Shown here: positions 23,822 to 32,874 of the stretch, piece by piece
How the letters are laid out: each line of letters starts with the position of its first letter
Position numbering within the stretch: position 1 is the first letter of the stretch
From: Pseudactinotalea terrae
GTDB lineage: Bacteria; Actinomycetota; Actinomycetes; Actinomycetales; Beutenbergiaceae
Assembly (NCBI RefSeq): GCF_009733845.1
Contig: NZ_WNXZ01000012.1
Coordinates: forward strand, 1-38,034
Length of the DNA stretch: 38,034 bases
Reading direction: 5' to 3'
Notes under the pieces: generated by a model
Told to the model about the DNA's origin: nothing
Databases searched by the model: none
What the model saw: only the letters and a program-made list of their open reading frames with translations
Position numbers and translations under genes: made by a program

Positions 23822-24481
23822 TCAGCCTGGCGCGGCTCCGCGCAGCTCCTTGAGGATCGGTGCGGCGACCCGACGCGCCGCCCCGCCGCGCTCGTGCAGC
23901 GTCTGCACCAGGTCGGCGACGGCGTCGCGGAGAGCTGGGCGCTGCTTGACCACCGCACGCAGCGCCATGGTCTGCGCCTGCGCGACCAGCTTCCGCTCGT
24001 CGATCTGCTCGCCGAGAACCGGCAGCAGCCGGGCGAAGCTCGCATCGGGAGCGGTGCGGTCGTGCAGGGCGAGCGCCCACAGCAGCGCGTAACCCGCACG
24101 CTTGACGAACAACGGCTCCGCCACGCACCAGTCGCCGACGACGTCCCACCGCGGGCCAACCCGGTCGAAGAGGCGGAAGCAGACCGTGTCGACGATGGCC
24201 CAGCTGTCGAAGTCCGCGGCCCAGGCCTGCATCTGCTCGACCGCGACCTTCTCGGGTTCGTCGACGAGGGCAGCCACGGTGCGCGCCTCGTAGACGCCGC
24301 TCCCCCACAGCGCCTGCGCGAGGTCGTGGGAGGGCGCGAGCTGCTTGCCGATCTCCAGCATCCGCCGCATGGGCAGCCCCAGCACGCCGTCGGCAGGGAT
24401 GCCGAACCTGTGCTGCTGGGCCCGCGCCGCCTCCGGGTCCGCCTCGGCGCGCAGCGTCTGCATGACTCGCTCGAGCTCCAT
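23822..24481 (-). CDS. AlkD-like DNA alkylation repair protein (HEAT-like)
   Basis: The 219-aa protein begins MELERVMQTLRAEADPEAARAQQHRFGI and contains helical repeats of the DNA_alkylation/AlkD family, such as LAQALWGSGVYEARTVAALV and MQAWAADFDSWAIVDTVCFRLF, the conserved segment around the DNA-contacting Trp and Asp. The full-length AlkD family is about 220-240 residues. Relatives remove bulky alkylated bases; activity here is inferred. ATG 24481 is used: the upstream open frame to 24835 is antisense to the pdxY fragment and not real. Confidence 0.86.
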   Translation of the reverse strand: MELERVMQTLRAEADPEAARAQQHRFGIPADGVLGLPMRRMLEIGKQLAPSHDLAQALWGSGVYEARTVAALVDEPEKVAVEQMQAWAADFDSWAIVDTVCFRLFDRVGPRWDVVGDWCVAEPLFVKRAGYALLWALALHDRTAPDASFARLLPVLGEQIDERKLVAQAQTMALRAVVKQRPALRDAVADLVQTLHERGGAARRVAAPILKELRGAAPG

Positions 24482-24529
24482 CACGCTGGCAGTATCGCCG
24501 GTGGCTGGGACACCCTGCGGTGCTCCCTC

Positions 24530-24846
24530 CCGCCGCTCATCAGCGAGCGCGTGATCCCGGTGGAGGACATCATCACGCCGAACCAGTTCGAGCTCGGGTA
24601 CCTCCCCCGCACCGAGCCCGGCTCGTTGGAGTCGACGCTCGCCTCGGTGGACATCGCGCGCTGCCCTGGCGCCCCGGACCGTGCTGGTGACCAGCGTGGA
24701 ACGGCCCGACCCCCCGAGGGCGCGATCGAGATGCTCGCCGTCGACGACGACGGCACTCGGATCCTGCAGACGCCCTACCTGCCGTTTAGGGCAAACGGCT
24801 CCGGTGACGTGACGAGCGCCCAGTTCACCGCGCACTACCGCACGAG
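24530..24846 (+). pseudogene. pdxY second-copy fragment (middle part)
   Basis: This fragment is a close copy of pdxY 17432-17745, from PPLISERVIPVEDIITPNQFEL to FTAHYRTS. It has no start and no N-terminal half. Compared with the intact gene it has one inserted base near 24662 and one missing base near 24710, so about 16 codons are out of frame before the frame returns. The homology stops abruptly at ACGAGC (24846), where transposase sequence begins. It cannot make a working kinase. Confidence 0.88.
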
Positions 24847-25013
24847 CAAGTGGAAACGCCGCTACGACGACCTCGGCGAGCTGGGCCTGGTCGACCGGGC
24901 CAGCGTCCCGGGCCGCTCACCCACCCAGCTGGCTCCGGCGCTGATGGCACAGATCCAGAGCATGGGCCGGAAGCAGAAGATGACCGCCCGCCAGATCCGG
25001 CGCGAGCTGCGCT
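24847..25013 (+). mobile_element. IS481-family transposase remnant, N-terminal part
   Basis: The frame continues as KWKRRYDDLGELGLVDRASVPGRSP...MTARQIRREL, which is the HTH region of IS481-family transposases (the form ...RWRRFGEVGLLDRSSVP.. in relatives). The first 30-40 residues and everything after RRELRW are missing. It is fused directly to the pdxY fragment. The catalytic domain is found in pieces at 26365-26802. Confidence 0.75.
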
Positions 25014-25239
25014 GGGGGCAGGAGGGCGTCTGCCTCCCATTGCGGGAAAGCCCATGATGTTGGAGAAGTCCCCGGCAAGCCAGGTCGGCAGACCGTCGAC
25101 GCGAAGACCCTCAGGAGAAGCGGGCCTCAACCAAGTCGAATCCGACGCTAGCGCGATCGACCTCGGCAAGCGCTGAGCGCCTTGTGGCGGCGTGACGACG
25201 ACGCCCGCCGCCGATCCCGCCGCGACGTCGTCTGGGCTC
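25014..25239. other. No recognisable gene between IS remnant and lipoprotein gene
   Basis: After RRELRW the sequence leaves IS481 similarity. Short open frames run through but none looks like a real protein. The convergent lipoprotein gene ends at 25240. Confidence 0.4.
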
Positions 25240-26229
25240 TTAAGCCGGCCAGTCAAGAACGAGCGTGGTCTCACCTTCGATCTCGGCCTCGAAGGGTTCG
25301 AGCGGGTCGGCACCCTCCGGCGCGACGTGGCGGTCGCCGACCGCGGTCACCTGAACGACGGCGCCGATCTCCACCGGTTCGGTGCCGCCGTCGAACGGGA
25401 CCTCGATGACATCGACGACGGTCAGCCAGTCATCGGCGGCGGGCACGGCGGCGTAAGTCTCACCGGCGACGCTCACTCGGACCTCGTCGAGCTCGAGCCT
25501 GGCCGAGCCTGCGCCGTCCGGCCATCCGTCGACGTCGAGCCCGGTCGTGTCCTCGCCGACGCAGTCCAGTGTCAGCCACGCGGACCCGGGCGGCGCCCAT
25601 CCAACCTCGGGTGCCCACGTGGACATCGTCAACCGGAGGTTGAACGGCAGGGGCACCACATCGTTGAGGCCGACGTCGGCAGGGAATCCGGTCGTGGTGA
25701 CGGCCCAGTCCTCGAACCTGACCAGGTTCGTGGTCTCCAGGTACGGCTCCGAGCCGTCGGCGACGCCGCCCGTGCTGAGGTCGTACGCGAGGTCGCGACC
25801 ATCGAAGGTGGCGACGAATGTGCTGCTCGCTCCGCCGTCGGGCACGATGACGGCGGAGTGCACCTCCGGGTCGATCACGGCCCGCTCGTCGCCGGTGACG
25901 ACCGCGAACGTGGTCTCGCTCGGCCCGCCCGAGTAGCCCGCGACACCACCGACGACGACGATCGCCGCGCCCCTGGGAACCACCAGCTGTCCGTCGGGGA
26001 CGCGGACGCCGTCGACCACAGCGAGGCCCGAGACGATCCAGGTGCTCTCCGGCACCGGGATCAGCAGCTGGGTCGGGACGGCGTCGTCGAGCGCCTCGGC
26101 GTAGTCGTCCTCGCTCAGCACGATGACATCGCCGATATCGGCGCTCGGACCCGACGGAGCACACCCACTGAGCGCGGCGATACCGACCGCGACTGTCAAC
26201 AGGGCCGTGACGACGGGGCGGCGGTGCAT
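25240..26229 (-). CDS. Predicted lipoprotein of unknown function
   Basis: The 329-aa exported protein has a basic N-terminus (MHRRP), a hydrophobic stretch and a lipobox LSGC (C22). The mature part is acidic, rich in Val, Asp and Gly, and looks all-beta, with repeated strand-turn patterns (VVVGGVAGYSGGPSE, TFAVVTGDER). I do not recognise the family. GGAGATCC gives a good ribosome binding site at ATG 26229. It lies between two pieces of an IS481 transposase and within two pieces of a pdxY copy, yet appears intact, so it was either carried in or left as the survivor of several insertions. Confidence 0.8.
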   Translation of the reverse strand: MHRRPVVTALLTVAVGIAALSGCAPSGPSADIGDVIVLSEDDYAEALDDAVPTQLLIPVPESTWIVSGLAVVDGVRVPDGQLVVPRGAAIVVVGGVAGYSGGPSETTFAVVTGDERAVIDPEVHSAVIVPDGGASSTFVATFDGRDLAYDLSTGGVADGSEPYLETTNLVRFEDWAVTTTGFPADVGLNDVVPLPFNLRLTMSTWAPEVGWAPPGSAWLTLDCVGEDTTGLDVDGWPDGAGSARLELDEVRVSVAGETYAAVPAADDWLTVVDVIEVPFDGGTEPVEIGAVVQVTAVGDRHVAPEGADPLEPFEAEIEGETTLVLDWPA

Positions 26230-26364
26230 GGATCTCCTCGGTCGGGTCCACCCATCCCATCGGCACGATGCGCACTCCGCGATGGGCAGATGTTCCGCGC
26301 GACCTCGCCAAGGACGTCGTCGGACACTCGTTCCGCACCCGAGGGCGGTCGATTGAAGAGTCGG

Positions 26365-26802
26365 ATCGATGGCCACTCCCGGCTCGCTTACACCGAGCAC
26401 CTACCCGACGAGAAGGCCACCACCACGATCGGGTTCTATCACCGCGCTCGGGCGTTCTTCGCCGCTCACGGCATCACCCGGCTGGTTCGCGTCGTCACCG
26501 ACGACGGGTCCAACTACCGAGCCGGGACATTCACCCGCTGGGTGCTGGCCACAGCGTCCCGCCATCAGCGGATCCGACCCTTCACACCCCGCCACAACGG
26601 CAAGGTCGAGCAGTGCCACCGGATCTTTGCCGAAGAGCTTCTCTACGCCCTTATCTGGACCAGCGAGACCGACCGCGCCAACGCAATCCAGATCTGGAAC
26701 CTGCACGACAACCACTATCGCGACCACACCGCCATCGGCGGCCGACCCCCAGCCTCACGACTACGCACCGGCGTCACCAACGTCATGAGCCACAACACCT
26801 AG
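26365..26802 (+). mobile_element. IS481-family transposase remnant, C-terminal (rve) part
   Basis: The frame reads RIDGHSRLAYTEHLPDEKATT...FYHRARAFFAAHGITRLVRVVTDDGSNY, then PFTPRHNGKVEQCHRIFAEELLYA and RPPASRLRTGVTNVMSHNT, closely matching the C-terminal half of IS481-family transposases. The second catalytic Asp (VVTDDG) and the catalytic Glu (KVEQCHR) are present. The first Asp, and about 90 residues between this and the N-terminal piece, are missing. It has no start, so it is not functional. It ends at TAG 26802. Confidence 0.88.
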
Positions 26803-26822
26803 GGGGCCGCAGGCTCACTCGT

Positions 26823-26851
26823 GATGCAGTTCGAGGTGCAGCAGGTCCGCT
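26823..26851 (+). pseudogene. 3' remnant of the second pdxY copy
   Basis: 29 bases match the 3' end of pdxY (17874-17902; MQFEVHQVR with one H-to-Q change) with one mismatch. The first difference after this is that the stop codon is lost (TGA becomes TCA). With the fragment at 24530 it brackets the IS481 pieces and the lipoprotein gene. Confidence 0.75.
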
Positions 26852-26939
26852 CAACATTCTCATGGACGGCTTGCCGCGCTCGGACCCGACCATGGCTTGG
26901 CGAGCCAAGAGTGCGGAGCACCTCGCACACCTGAGCCGC

Positions 26940-28181
26940 TCAGCCGCTGGTACTCGCAGCCTCCTGCAGGAGAGCCAGAGAGGGGCGTGGTCCTACCTGG
27001 CCGGCCTCATCGACCAACAACAATCTCGACGGCGACTTGACGATGTGCGTGTAGTAGAGCCGGGTGTAGCGCGGCTCCGACTCGGCAAGGCCCAGGAGGT
27101 ACTCCAGAGCGTCGAGCTGGCGCGCGTCCGTCATCTCCTCATGCGTGTAGAAGCCCGGCTGGCCCACGCCATCCTCGGTGTTCCAGATCTCCGCGCCGCC
27201 CCAGGTGCCGCGGAACGCGAACATCACGCGCTCGAGCAGGCAGTCGTCGTATCCGGTGCAGGTGCGGGATCCGTTCAGATAGGCGTTGGTGTCTGCCCAC
27301 CCGTGGTAGGCCACGATGTCAGGGCGGAAGTCGGGGCGTAGCCCGAAGTCGGTGGCGGCGTTCGCGATCTCGTTCCGGTAGAGGTCGAGATAGCTCGGCC
27401 CCAGGTTGGTGGTGTTGTGGATGCTCGGCTTGCTGCAATGCTCCTCGCGCGGCACCGCGGCTTCCTTGCAGTTGGTCATGTAGTCGACCCAGCTGCCTCC
27501 GTTGGAGCCGAAGTTCACCGCAGCCACGACGCAGTCGTGCGACTGGCAGATTCGCTCGGCCGCCAGGTAGTACTGAGCTGCCAGCCGCGCACCCACGACC
27601 GGGTCGGCGCCCGGACCCGGCGACGGATAGCCACTTCCAGCGCCAGAGTTCAGGTTCGGCTCGTTCCATGCAGCGAACGCGAAAGACCCGGCGTAGCCGG
27701 TGAGACCTTCCCAGTCGAACGTCACGTAGTCGCTGAACGCCGCCATGAACTCGAAGGGGGTCGGCGGCACGGGGTCGAACTCCTCGTCCGGGTCAGCAGA
27801 GGATGCAGCCTTGAACGAGATCAGCACCTCCTCGCACCCACTCTCATGCGCGACCTCGAGCCATGCGATGTTCGCGGCCAGACCACTCGGGTGATCGGGC
27901 TCGCCATCGACGTGGACGGCGGTATCCCATCCGGTGTAGTACTGACACAACCGGGGCCCGCGATCGTCCTGACCGTAGAAGTGGTCGATCATCTCGATCT
28001 GCTCGGTGCGGCCGTTGAAACCGACCTGCAGCGGCGCCGCCTGGGCGGCTTCGGGTGCCGGAGATGCCGAGGCTGGGAGCACCTCGGTTTCCGCGGCCAT
28101 GGTCCCTAACAGCGCAGCGGCTGCAGCGGCGGCAACCCAGCGCCGCCTCGAGCCTGTCGCGAGCTTCTTGGTGAGCGTCAT
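26940..28181 (-). CDS. Secreted clan-GH-A-like glycoside hydrolase (putative)
   Basis: The 413-aa protein has a basic N-terminus, a hydrophobic signal and a likely A-x-A cleavage region near residue 40. The body looks like a (beta/alpha)8 barrel: AFAAWNEPNLNSG (predicted acid/base E174) and AEIWNTEDGVG (predicted nucleophile E336) sit where clan GH-A enzymes have their two Glu residues. Eight Cys in the mature part fit disulfides in a secreted protein. The exact GH family is not clear; the substrate is unknown. ATG 28181 has GAGGAGAG before it. It is the last gene of the sugar-uptake operon, 32 bp after the 699-aa gene, which suggests it releases the sugar that the transporter imports. Confidence 0.72.
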   Translation of the reverse strand: MTLTKKLATGSRRRWVAAAAAAALLGTMAAETEVLPASASPAPEAAQAAPLQVGFNGRTEQIEMIDHFYGQDDRGPRLCQYYTGWDTAVHVDGEPDHPSGLAANIAWLEVAHESGCEEVLISFKAASSADPDEEFDPVPPTPFEFMAAFSDYVTFDWEGLTGYAGSFAFAAWNEPNLNSGAGSGYPSPGPGADPVVGARLAAQYYLAAERICQSHDCVVAAVNFGSNGGSWVDYMTNCKEAAVPREEHCSKPSIHNTTNLGPSYLDLYRNEIANAATDFGLRPDFRPDIVAYHGWADTNAYLNGSRTCTGYDDCLLERVMFAFRGTWGGAEIWNTEDGVGQPGFYTHEEMTDARQLDALEYLLGLAESEPRYTRLYYTHIVKSPSRLLLVDEAGQVGPRPSLALLQEAASTSG

Positions 28182-28213
28182 CGTCTCTCCTCGTGGATGC
28201 AGGTGTGCTTCGT

Positions 28214-30313
28214 TCAGGTGTGCTGCGGGGCCCCGGCGCCGAGCGGCGCCAGGGAGAGCGCACCCACGCGCTCGCCCCACGTGGGCTGATCCTGGGCGTG
28301 CGGGTCGAACTCCAACCGCCACGTCCCGCCGGGGACTGTGACGTCCACACGGTGCGTGCCGGCATCGTCGACCTCGTGGACGAGGCGGGGCCGCGCGTCC
28401 TCGGGCCGACGCACACGAACCACCCAGGCAGCCTCGACGATGGACCCGCCCGCGGGGACCCAGTACCGACCGTGCCTGGCCCCCGCGGCGATCCGCTCCA
28501 CGCCGATGCTCCGAAGCCCGGAGGTGCTGCTCACCGGGTGCGACGAGACGCTCAGCGGCTGGTCGGACACCACGTCAAGCTGACCGTCCACGCACAGCGC
28601 CTCGTCGTCGACCCCCACGATCGAGTGCTCGGAGGTGGTGTGCACGTCGTTCGGTATCAGCAGGTTCAGTCCCAGCGCACTCAGCAGCGGTGGGCGCAGA
28701 CCGCGAGCACGGGCGAGGTGCAGCCCCACCACAGTCGCATCGTCCGGAAGCGCTGCCACCACGATCCAGCTGTCAGCGACAGGCTCGGCACCGTGCCACC
28801 CTTCGGCGATCCGCAGGGCGCAGCCTTCCTCGACACGGGCAGCCGTCAGGAAGCCGCCGTCGAAGGTCTCCAGCTGGTATCCAGCTAGACGGCGCTGCGC
28901 CTTCGGCGACTCGGTGGGCGAGGCGGGCGCGCCATCGCCCTCGAACCTCAGCACGGGGCAGAGGTTGAGCGCCCACTCGGCCATGTCGGGGCGGGCGGTC
29001 GGGAACGCGAGCACCTGGGTACCGCTGGCCGCGCGCCACGAAGCTGAGGCGATGCGGTTCTCGCCTCGCGTCATGGCGAAGCCGTGCTCGTCGTCGCTCC
29101 ACGCCGACGTCGTGGGCTCAGGATCCGCCGGGCGACCGGCCACGCGCCGCGCGGCGTGGTGCAACCAGCGGCCGAGCACGCATGCCCGGTCGGTCTCGAG
29201 GCGCGCGCGGTAGTAGGGCTGCGCGATACCCAGCGGGTCCAGCCGCCGCCCGTAGAGCGATCCGTCCGAGGTCTCGGCGCGTTCACGTTCGACCAGTCGT
29301 AGGTAAGCCGAGGCCAGCTCGCTCGCACCCGTATCGCCCAGCTCGTGCTCCGCGTACTGCAGGGCCGGCAGCAGGTACTCCTGGCAGTACGCGTACCGCA
29401 CCCGGGTGTCGCCGCCGACGCGCACCAGACGACCATCGGGCGCGACCAGTGCGCGGATCCGTTGCCACAGGTCGCCCTGGTGCCACGACAGGGATTCCGG
29501 AACCGCCCGACCCTGGGAGAGCAGGTCCAGGTGTGCGAACGCGGCGTTGCTGGTGCAGATCACCATGTAGCCGACGTTGAGATAGTCGTGGTGGTCCAGC
29601 GCATAGGACTCGAAGAAGTTCGGTCCTCCGTGGACATCTGCCACGCGAACACCATCGCGTACCTCGTCGCTGGTGGCGTCGCTGGGGACAGAGACGGCGT
29701 TGAGCAGGAACGGCACGGCGACGTCACGCCACCGCTGCGCGCGCGGATGATCGGGGTAGCGCTCGGCCGTGCGCCACAGGTGCGCGCCGCACCAGAGGTT
29801 CGACTCCGGACGGTTCAGGCCCTCATGGCTCCACCGGCTGCCGCGGATGCCGCCCTCACCGGCACGTTCGTGGTGCTCGGCCTGCCAGTCTGCTTCATCG
29901 ACGAGCAGCTGATCCAGCCCCGCACGGTACCGGGGCTCCAGCTCCGGACCGAGCTCGTCGATCACCCAGCCGGCCCGCTCCAGGCCGAGCACGCTGATCC
30001 ATGTCCGCCCCCACCGTCGACCATCCTCGGCATCAGCGAAACCGGTCACATGCGTGGCGATGCTGTATCGCAGCGCCGCGAGTGCCCGCCGCCGCGCCCA
30101 GCGACGGGTATCGGGGGTGGCGGCATGCACGGCCACTGCGCCGGCGGCGGCGAGGTACTGCAACGTCGTCTGGGCACCCCAACCGGTGTAGCCGCTCCCG
30201 TACCAGCCCTGTTCCAAGGCAGCGTCGTCCTGCCGGGTGTGCCAGTCCTGCTCGGCGTAGCGCAGCCATTCGACCAGCCACGAACCGACGCGATCAGCCT
30301 CGGGATCGCTCAC
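28214..30313 (-). CDS. Unrecognised 699-aa protein in sugar operon (helical-toroid-like N-terminus, beta C-terminus)
   Basis: The protein has no signal and should be cytoplasmic. The N-terminal two thirds are helix-rich with repeated aromatic/His segments (WYGSGYTGWGAQTTLQYLAAAGA, GGPNFFESYALDHHDYLNVGY, WHQGDLWQRIRALVAPDGRLVRVGGDTR), as in (alpha/alpha)6-toroid lyases and hydrolases such as heparinase II/III-like proteins. The C-terminal third (from about residue 430) is beta-rich, with GRYWVPAGGSIVEAAWVVRV and WRLEFDPH near the end. The domain order resembles polysaccharide lyases, but I cannot name a family. Start ATG 30313 overlaps the solute-binding-protein stop (ATGA). Its position between that gene and a secreted hydrolase suggests it processes the imported sugar. 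Confidence 0.8.
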   Translation of the reverse strand: MSDPEADRVGSWLVEWLRYAEQDWHTRQDDAALEQGWYGSGYTGWGAQTTLQYLAAAGAVAVHAATPDTRRWARRRALAALRYSIATHVTGFADAEDGRRWGRTWISVLGLERAGWVIDELGPELEPRYRAGLDQLLVDEADWQAEHHERAGEGGIRGSRWSHEGLNRPESNLWCGAHLWRTAERYPDHPRAQRWRDVAVPFLLNAVSVPSDATSDEVRDGVRVADVHGGPNFFESYALDHHDYLNVGYMVICTSNAAFAHLDLLSQGRAVPESLSWHQGDLWQRIRALVAPDGRLVRVGGDTRVRYAYCQEYLLPALQYAEHELGDTGASELASAYLRLVERERAETSDGSLYGRRLDPLGIAQPYYRARLETDRACVLGRWLHHAARRVAGRPADPEPTTSAWSDDEHGFAMTRGENRIASASWRAASGTQVLAFPTARPDMAEWALNLCPVLRFEGDGAPASPTESPKAQRRLAGYQLETFDGGFLTAARVEEGCALRIAEGWHGAEPVADSWIVVAALPDDATVVGLHLARARGLRPPLLSALGLNLLIPNDVHTTSEHSIVGVDDEALCVDGQLDVVSDQPLSVSSHPVSSTSGLRSIGVERIAAGARHGRYWVPAGGSIVEAAWVVRVRRPEDARPRLVHEVDDAGTHRVDVTVPGGTWRLEFDPHAQDQPTWGERVGALSLAPLGAGAPQHT

Positions 30314-31920
30314 TGCATCGCCTGGATCGCGTCGTAGGACGCCTGGTACTCCTCAACGATCGTCGTGCCGCCGCCGTCCAGGAACGCCTGCGCGGCAGCA
30401 TCCCAGTCGCTGACCGGCCTGCGTCCGTAAATGATGTCCTGCTCCACGCTGCTGAGCTCGCCCGTCAGCGAGTTGAGGACGCGGGAGGCGGTCGCGGACT
30501 CCAGTCCATAGGTAGGGTCGGGGACCGTCTTCGCCGTGACGGCGCTCTGGTGGTCCCAGGCGGACTGGACGGCCTCGGGGCGGCCGGGTGAGTAGATGAC
30601 CCGGGCGGCATCGCTCATATACAGCGAGCCGATGTTCACCTCGGTGGCCAGCGCACTGGGCACCGGGTCGGAACCCACGACGTCATAGTTGCGGCCGGCG
30701 ATCCCATACTTGTTGAACAGGTACTCCTCGGTGCCGAACGGGGCGGCCAGCCAGTCTGCGATGCGCAGCAGCGTGGGCAGGCGGTCGCCGACCTCGGCTG
30801 AGAACGCCGTGAATCCGGCATTCGGGCGGGGCAGGTTCTGGGTCCCGGTGCCACCGGTCATCCCCGGGATGCCCATGGCCTGGATCTCCAGGCCCTCGAC
30901 CGCCTCGTTGGCGACATACAGGCTGAACCAGGCGATGAACGAGTCGCTGATGAAGGCGGCCTGGCCACCACCGAACCACTGCTTCTTGGTCGACGCCGGA
31001 ATTCCAGCGGCATCGGGATTGACGCTGCCGTCCGCCACGAGGGCCCTCGTCGCCTCAAGCGCTTCGTGCTGTCGCTCGTCCAGGAGGTTGGTGTCGAGCA
31101 CCCCGTCCTCGATGGTCCATCGGATCGGGATATCAGCCATGCGGCGCAGGTGGCCGAGCGGGGCGTCTCCCCACGCCCACCGGTTGCCACCCGTCATCTC
31201 GCTGGAGATCTCGCGGAGCGCCTCGAAGGACGTGATGTCTGCACGGTCGATGCCGGCGCTGGTGAGCAGGTCGTTGCGCATGAGGACGCTCGGCAGTGAC
31301 ACGAGCCCCCGGTTGAGAGGGATCGCCCGGATGGAGCCCTCGAAGATGCACTCTTGCCAGGAGTCGGTCGGGATCGAGGCGAGCCCTGGGTAGTCCTGCA
31401 CCGCATCCCCCGAGAGGTACTCGGTCAGGTCGGCGGCCTTGGCGACCATGAACTTGGCACGGGCGGGCATCGAGCCGACGTAGAACGCATCCGGCAGGCT
31501 GTTGCCGGCCACCGTGGTCGAGAACTTCGCGTCGTACTCACCGGCGGGTGTGAGCGAGATGTCCAGATCGCTGCCGATCCGCTTGTTCATCTCCTGCCAG
31601 AACGGGTTGTCCGGCAGTGCCGGGGGCAGGCCGAAGCTCGTCGGCCCCATGAACCGCACCGGCTGGCCATCGCCTGGCGCCTCGGTGCTGAACGTTGCCG
31701 GGTCCGGGTAGGCGAAGAAGGCAGCGCTGGTACGGCCGAGCTCGGCCGGGAGGTCGGGCTCCACGCCGGCATAGGGCACGTAGGTCGGCAGCGCCGCCGT
31801 GTTCGCGGACTGCTCAGCGACGGGGTCGGTGCCGCCGCCGGAATCGCAGCTCGCCAGGGCCATGGCGGCTCCGGCGCCCAACGCTCCGGTGAGCAGGGTT
31901 CGGCGGGACATCGTGATCAT
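30310..31920 (-). CDS. Sugar ABC transporter solute-binding lipoprotein (LplA/YtcQ-like)
   Basis: The 536-aa protein has a twin-Arg-type signal (SRRTLLTG) and a lipobox ending at C25, followed by a Gly/Asp linker. The mature part has the large family-1 extracellular solute-binding fold typical of the LplA/YtcQ group (about 500 residues), with segments GLPPALPDNPFWQEMNKRIG and FGTEEYLFNKYGIAGRNYDVVG. It should bind an oligosaccharide or similar polyol outside the cell. ATG 31920 follows AAAGGA. The gene is 33 bp after the second permease and overlaps the 699-aa gene by 4 bp. Confidence 0.93.
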   Translation of the reverse strand: MITMSRRTLLTGALGAGAAMALASCDSGGGTDPVAEQSANTAALPTYVPYAGVEPDLPAELGRTSAAFFAYPDPATFSTEAPGDGQPVRFMGPTSFGLPPALPDNPFWQEMNKRIGSDLDISLTPAGEYDAKFSTTVAGNSLPDAFYVGSMPARAKFMVAKAADLTEYLSGDAVQDYPGLASIPTDSWQECIFEGSIRAIPLNRGLVSLPSVLMRNDLLTSAGIDRADITSFEALREISSEMTGGNRWAWGDAPLGHLRRMADIPIRWTIEDGVLDTNLLDERQHEALEATRALVADGSVNPDAAGIPASTKKQWFGGGQAAFISDSFIAWFSLYVANEAVEGLEIQAMGIPGMTGGTGTQNLPRPNAGFTAFSAEVGDRLPTLLRIADWLAAPFGTEEYLFNKYGIAGRNYDVVGSDPVPSALATEVNIGSLYMSDAARVIYSPGRPEAVQSAWDHQSAVTAKTVPDPTYGLESATASRVLNSLTGELSSVEQDIIYGRRPVSDWDAAAQAFLDGGGTTIVEEYQASYDAIQAMQ

Positions 31921-31953
31921 CGTTGATTCCTTTCGATGGCAGTACAGGGCCGG

Positions 31954-32874
31954 TCAGCCCTTGATGGCACCTGTCAGGGCGCCCTTGGCGAAGTGCTTCT
32001 GGAGCCACGGGTAGACGAGCAGGATCGGCAGTACAGAGATCACGAGGATCGCCATCTGCAGTGCTGGTTGCGCGGGGATGACATCGGAGGCGAGGTCGTA
32101 GCCGGTGATCGTGTTGTCATCGACCACATAGGTCCGCAGCACGAGCTGGAGCGGCCACATGGCCGAGTCGTTCAGGTAGATCAGCGCGGAGAAGAACGCG
32201 TTCCAGTACCCGACCGCGTAGAACAGTCCGATCACGGCCAGCGCAGCCTTCGAGAGCGGGATCACGATGCTGGTGAGCAACCGCATCTCAGAAGCGCCGT
32301 CGATCTCTGCCGCATCGAGGATGTCCGGGGGAAGACCGCCGAAGAAGGCGCGCAGCACGATCACGTTGAAGGCGCTCAGTGCCGTTGGCAGGATCAGCGC
32401 CGCCAGCGAGTTCAACAAGCCGTAGCTCTGCACCGCCAGATAGGTGGGAAGCAGGCCCGGGCTGAAGAACAGGCTGACGACCACCAGCAGGGTGAGGCCG
32501 CGCCGAAACGGCAGCGCACGACGAGTGAGGGTGTAGGCAAGAAGTGAGCTGACCGTCAGGCTGACGGCTGTCCCGCCGACGGTGACTAGCACGCTCACTC
32601 CCAGTGCGCGGGTGACGATACCGCCGGACAGGATCGCGTCGTAGGCGGAGAAGTCGAGTCGTTCGGGAAAGAGCACGAGGCCACCGGCGGCAGAGATCTG
32701 CTCCGCGGGCGCCATCGAGGTCGCGACGATGCCGATGAACGGGAGGATCACCAGCGCGCACGCGATGCTGAAGACAGTGCCTTTGGCGATGGTGGCGGGG
32801 ACGGAGGGTCGGGCTTGGCCGCCGCTCATCGTCCTCCGCGCCCTGGTCCGGGACTCGGATGTCATGGTGGTCAT
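31954..32874 (-). CDS. ABC sugar permease (LplC/YtcP-like, MalG type)
   Basis: The 306-aa protein has six hydrophobic segments and the EAA loop as DAAEIDGASEMRLLTSIVIPLSKAALAV, the ATPase contact site. The N-terminal segment LPFIGIVATSMAPAEQISAAGG and the end KHFAKGALTGAIKG are characteristic of the LplC/YtcP group. It forms the inner-membrane channel with the LplB-like permease upstream (4-bp overlap). No ATPase gene is present in the operon, so a shared MsiK-type ATPase encoded elsewhere is expected. Confidence 0.93.
   Translation of the reverse strand: MTTMTSESRTRARRTMSGGQARPSVPATIAKGTVFSIACALVILPFIGIVATSMAPAEQISAAGGLVLFPERLDFSAYDAILSGGIVTRALGVSVLVTVGGTAVSLTVSSLLAYTLTRRALPFRRGLTLLVVVSLFFSPGLLPTYLAVQSYGLLNSLAALILPTALSAFNVIVLRAFFGGLPPDILDAAEIDGASEMRLLTSIVIPLSKAALAVIGLFYAVGYWNAFFSALIYLNDSAMWPLQLVLRTYVVDDNTITGYDLASDVIPAQPALQMAILVISVLPILLVYPWLQKHFAKGALTGAIKG

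Noticed and set aside
24482-24835. Upstream extension of the AlkD-like gene
   Set aside because: It is antisense to the pdxY fragment; the family start matches ATG 24481.
24850-25176. Plus-strand open frame ending after the IS481 N-terminal piece
   Set aside because: It is out of frame with the transposase piece and shows no family pattern.
26803-26939. A terminal inverted repeat of IS481 next to the transposase end
   Set aside because: I could not find a matching inverted repeat near 24847 or 26802; both ends of the element seem lost.
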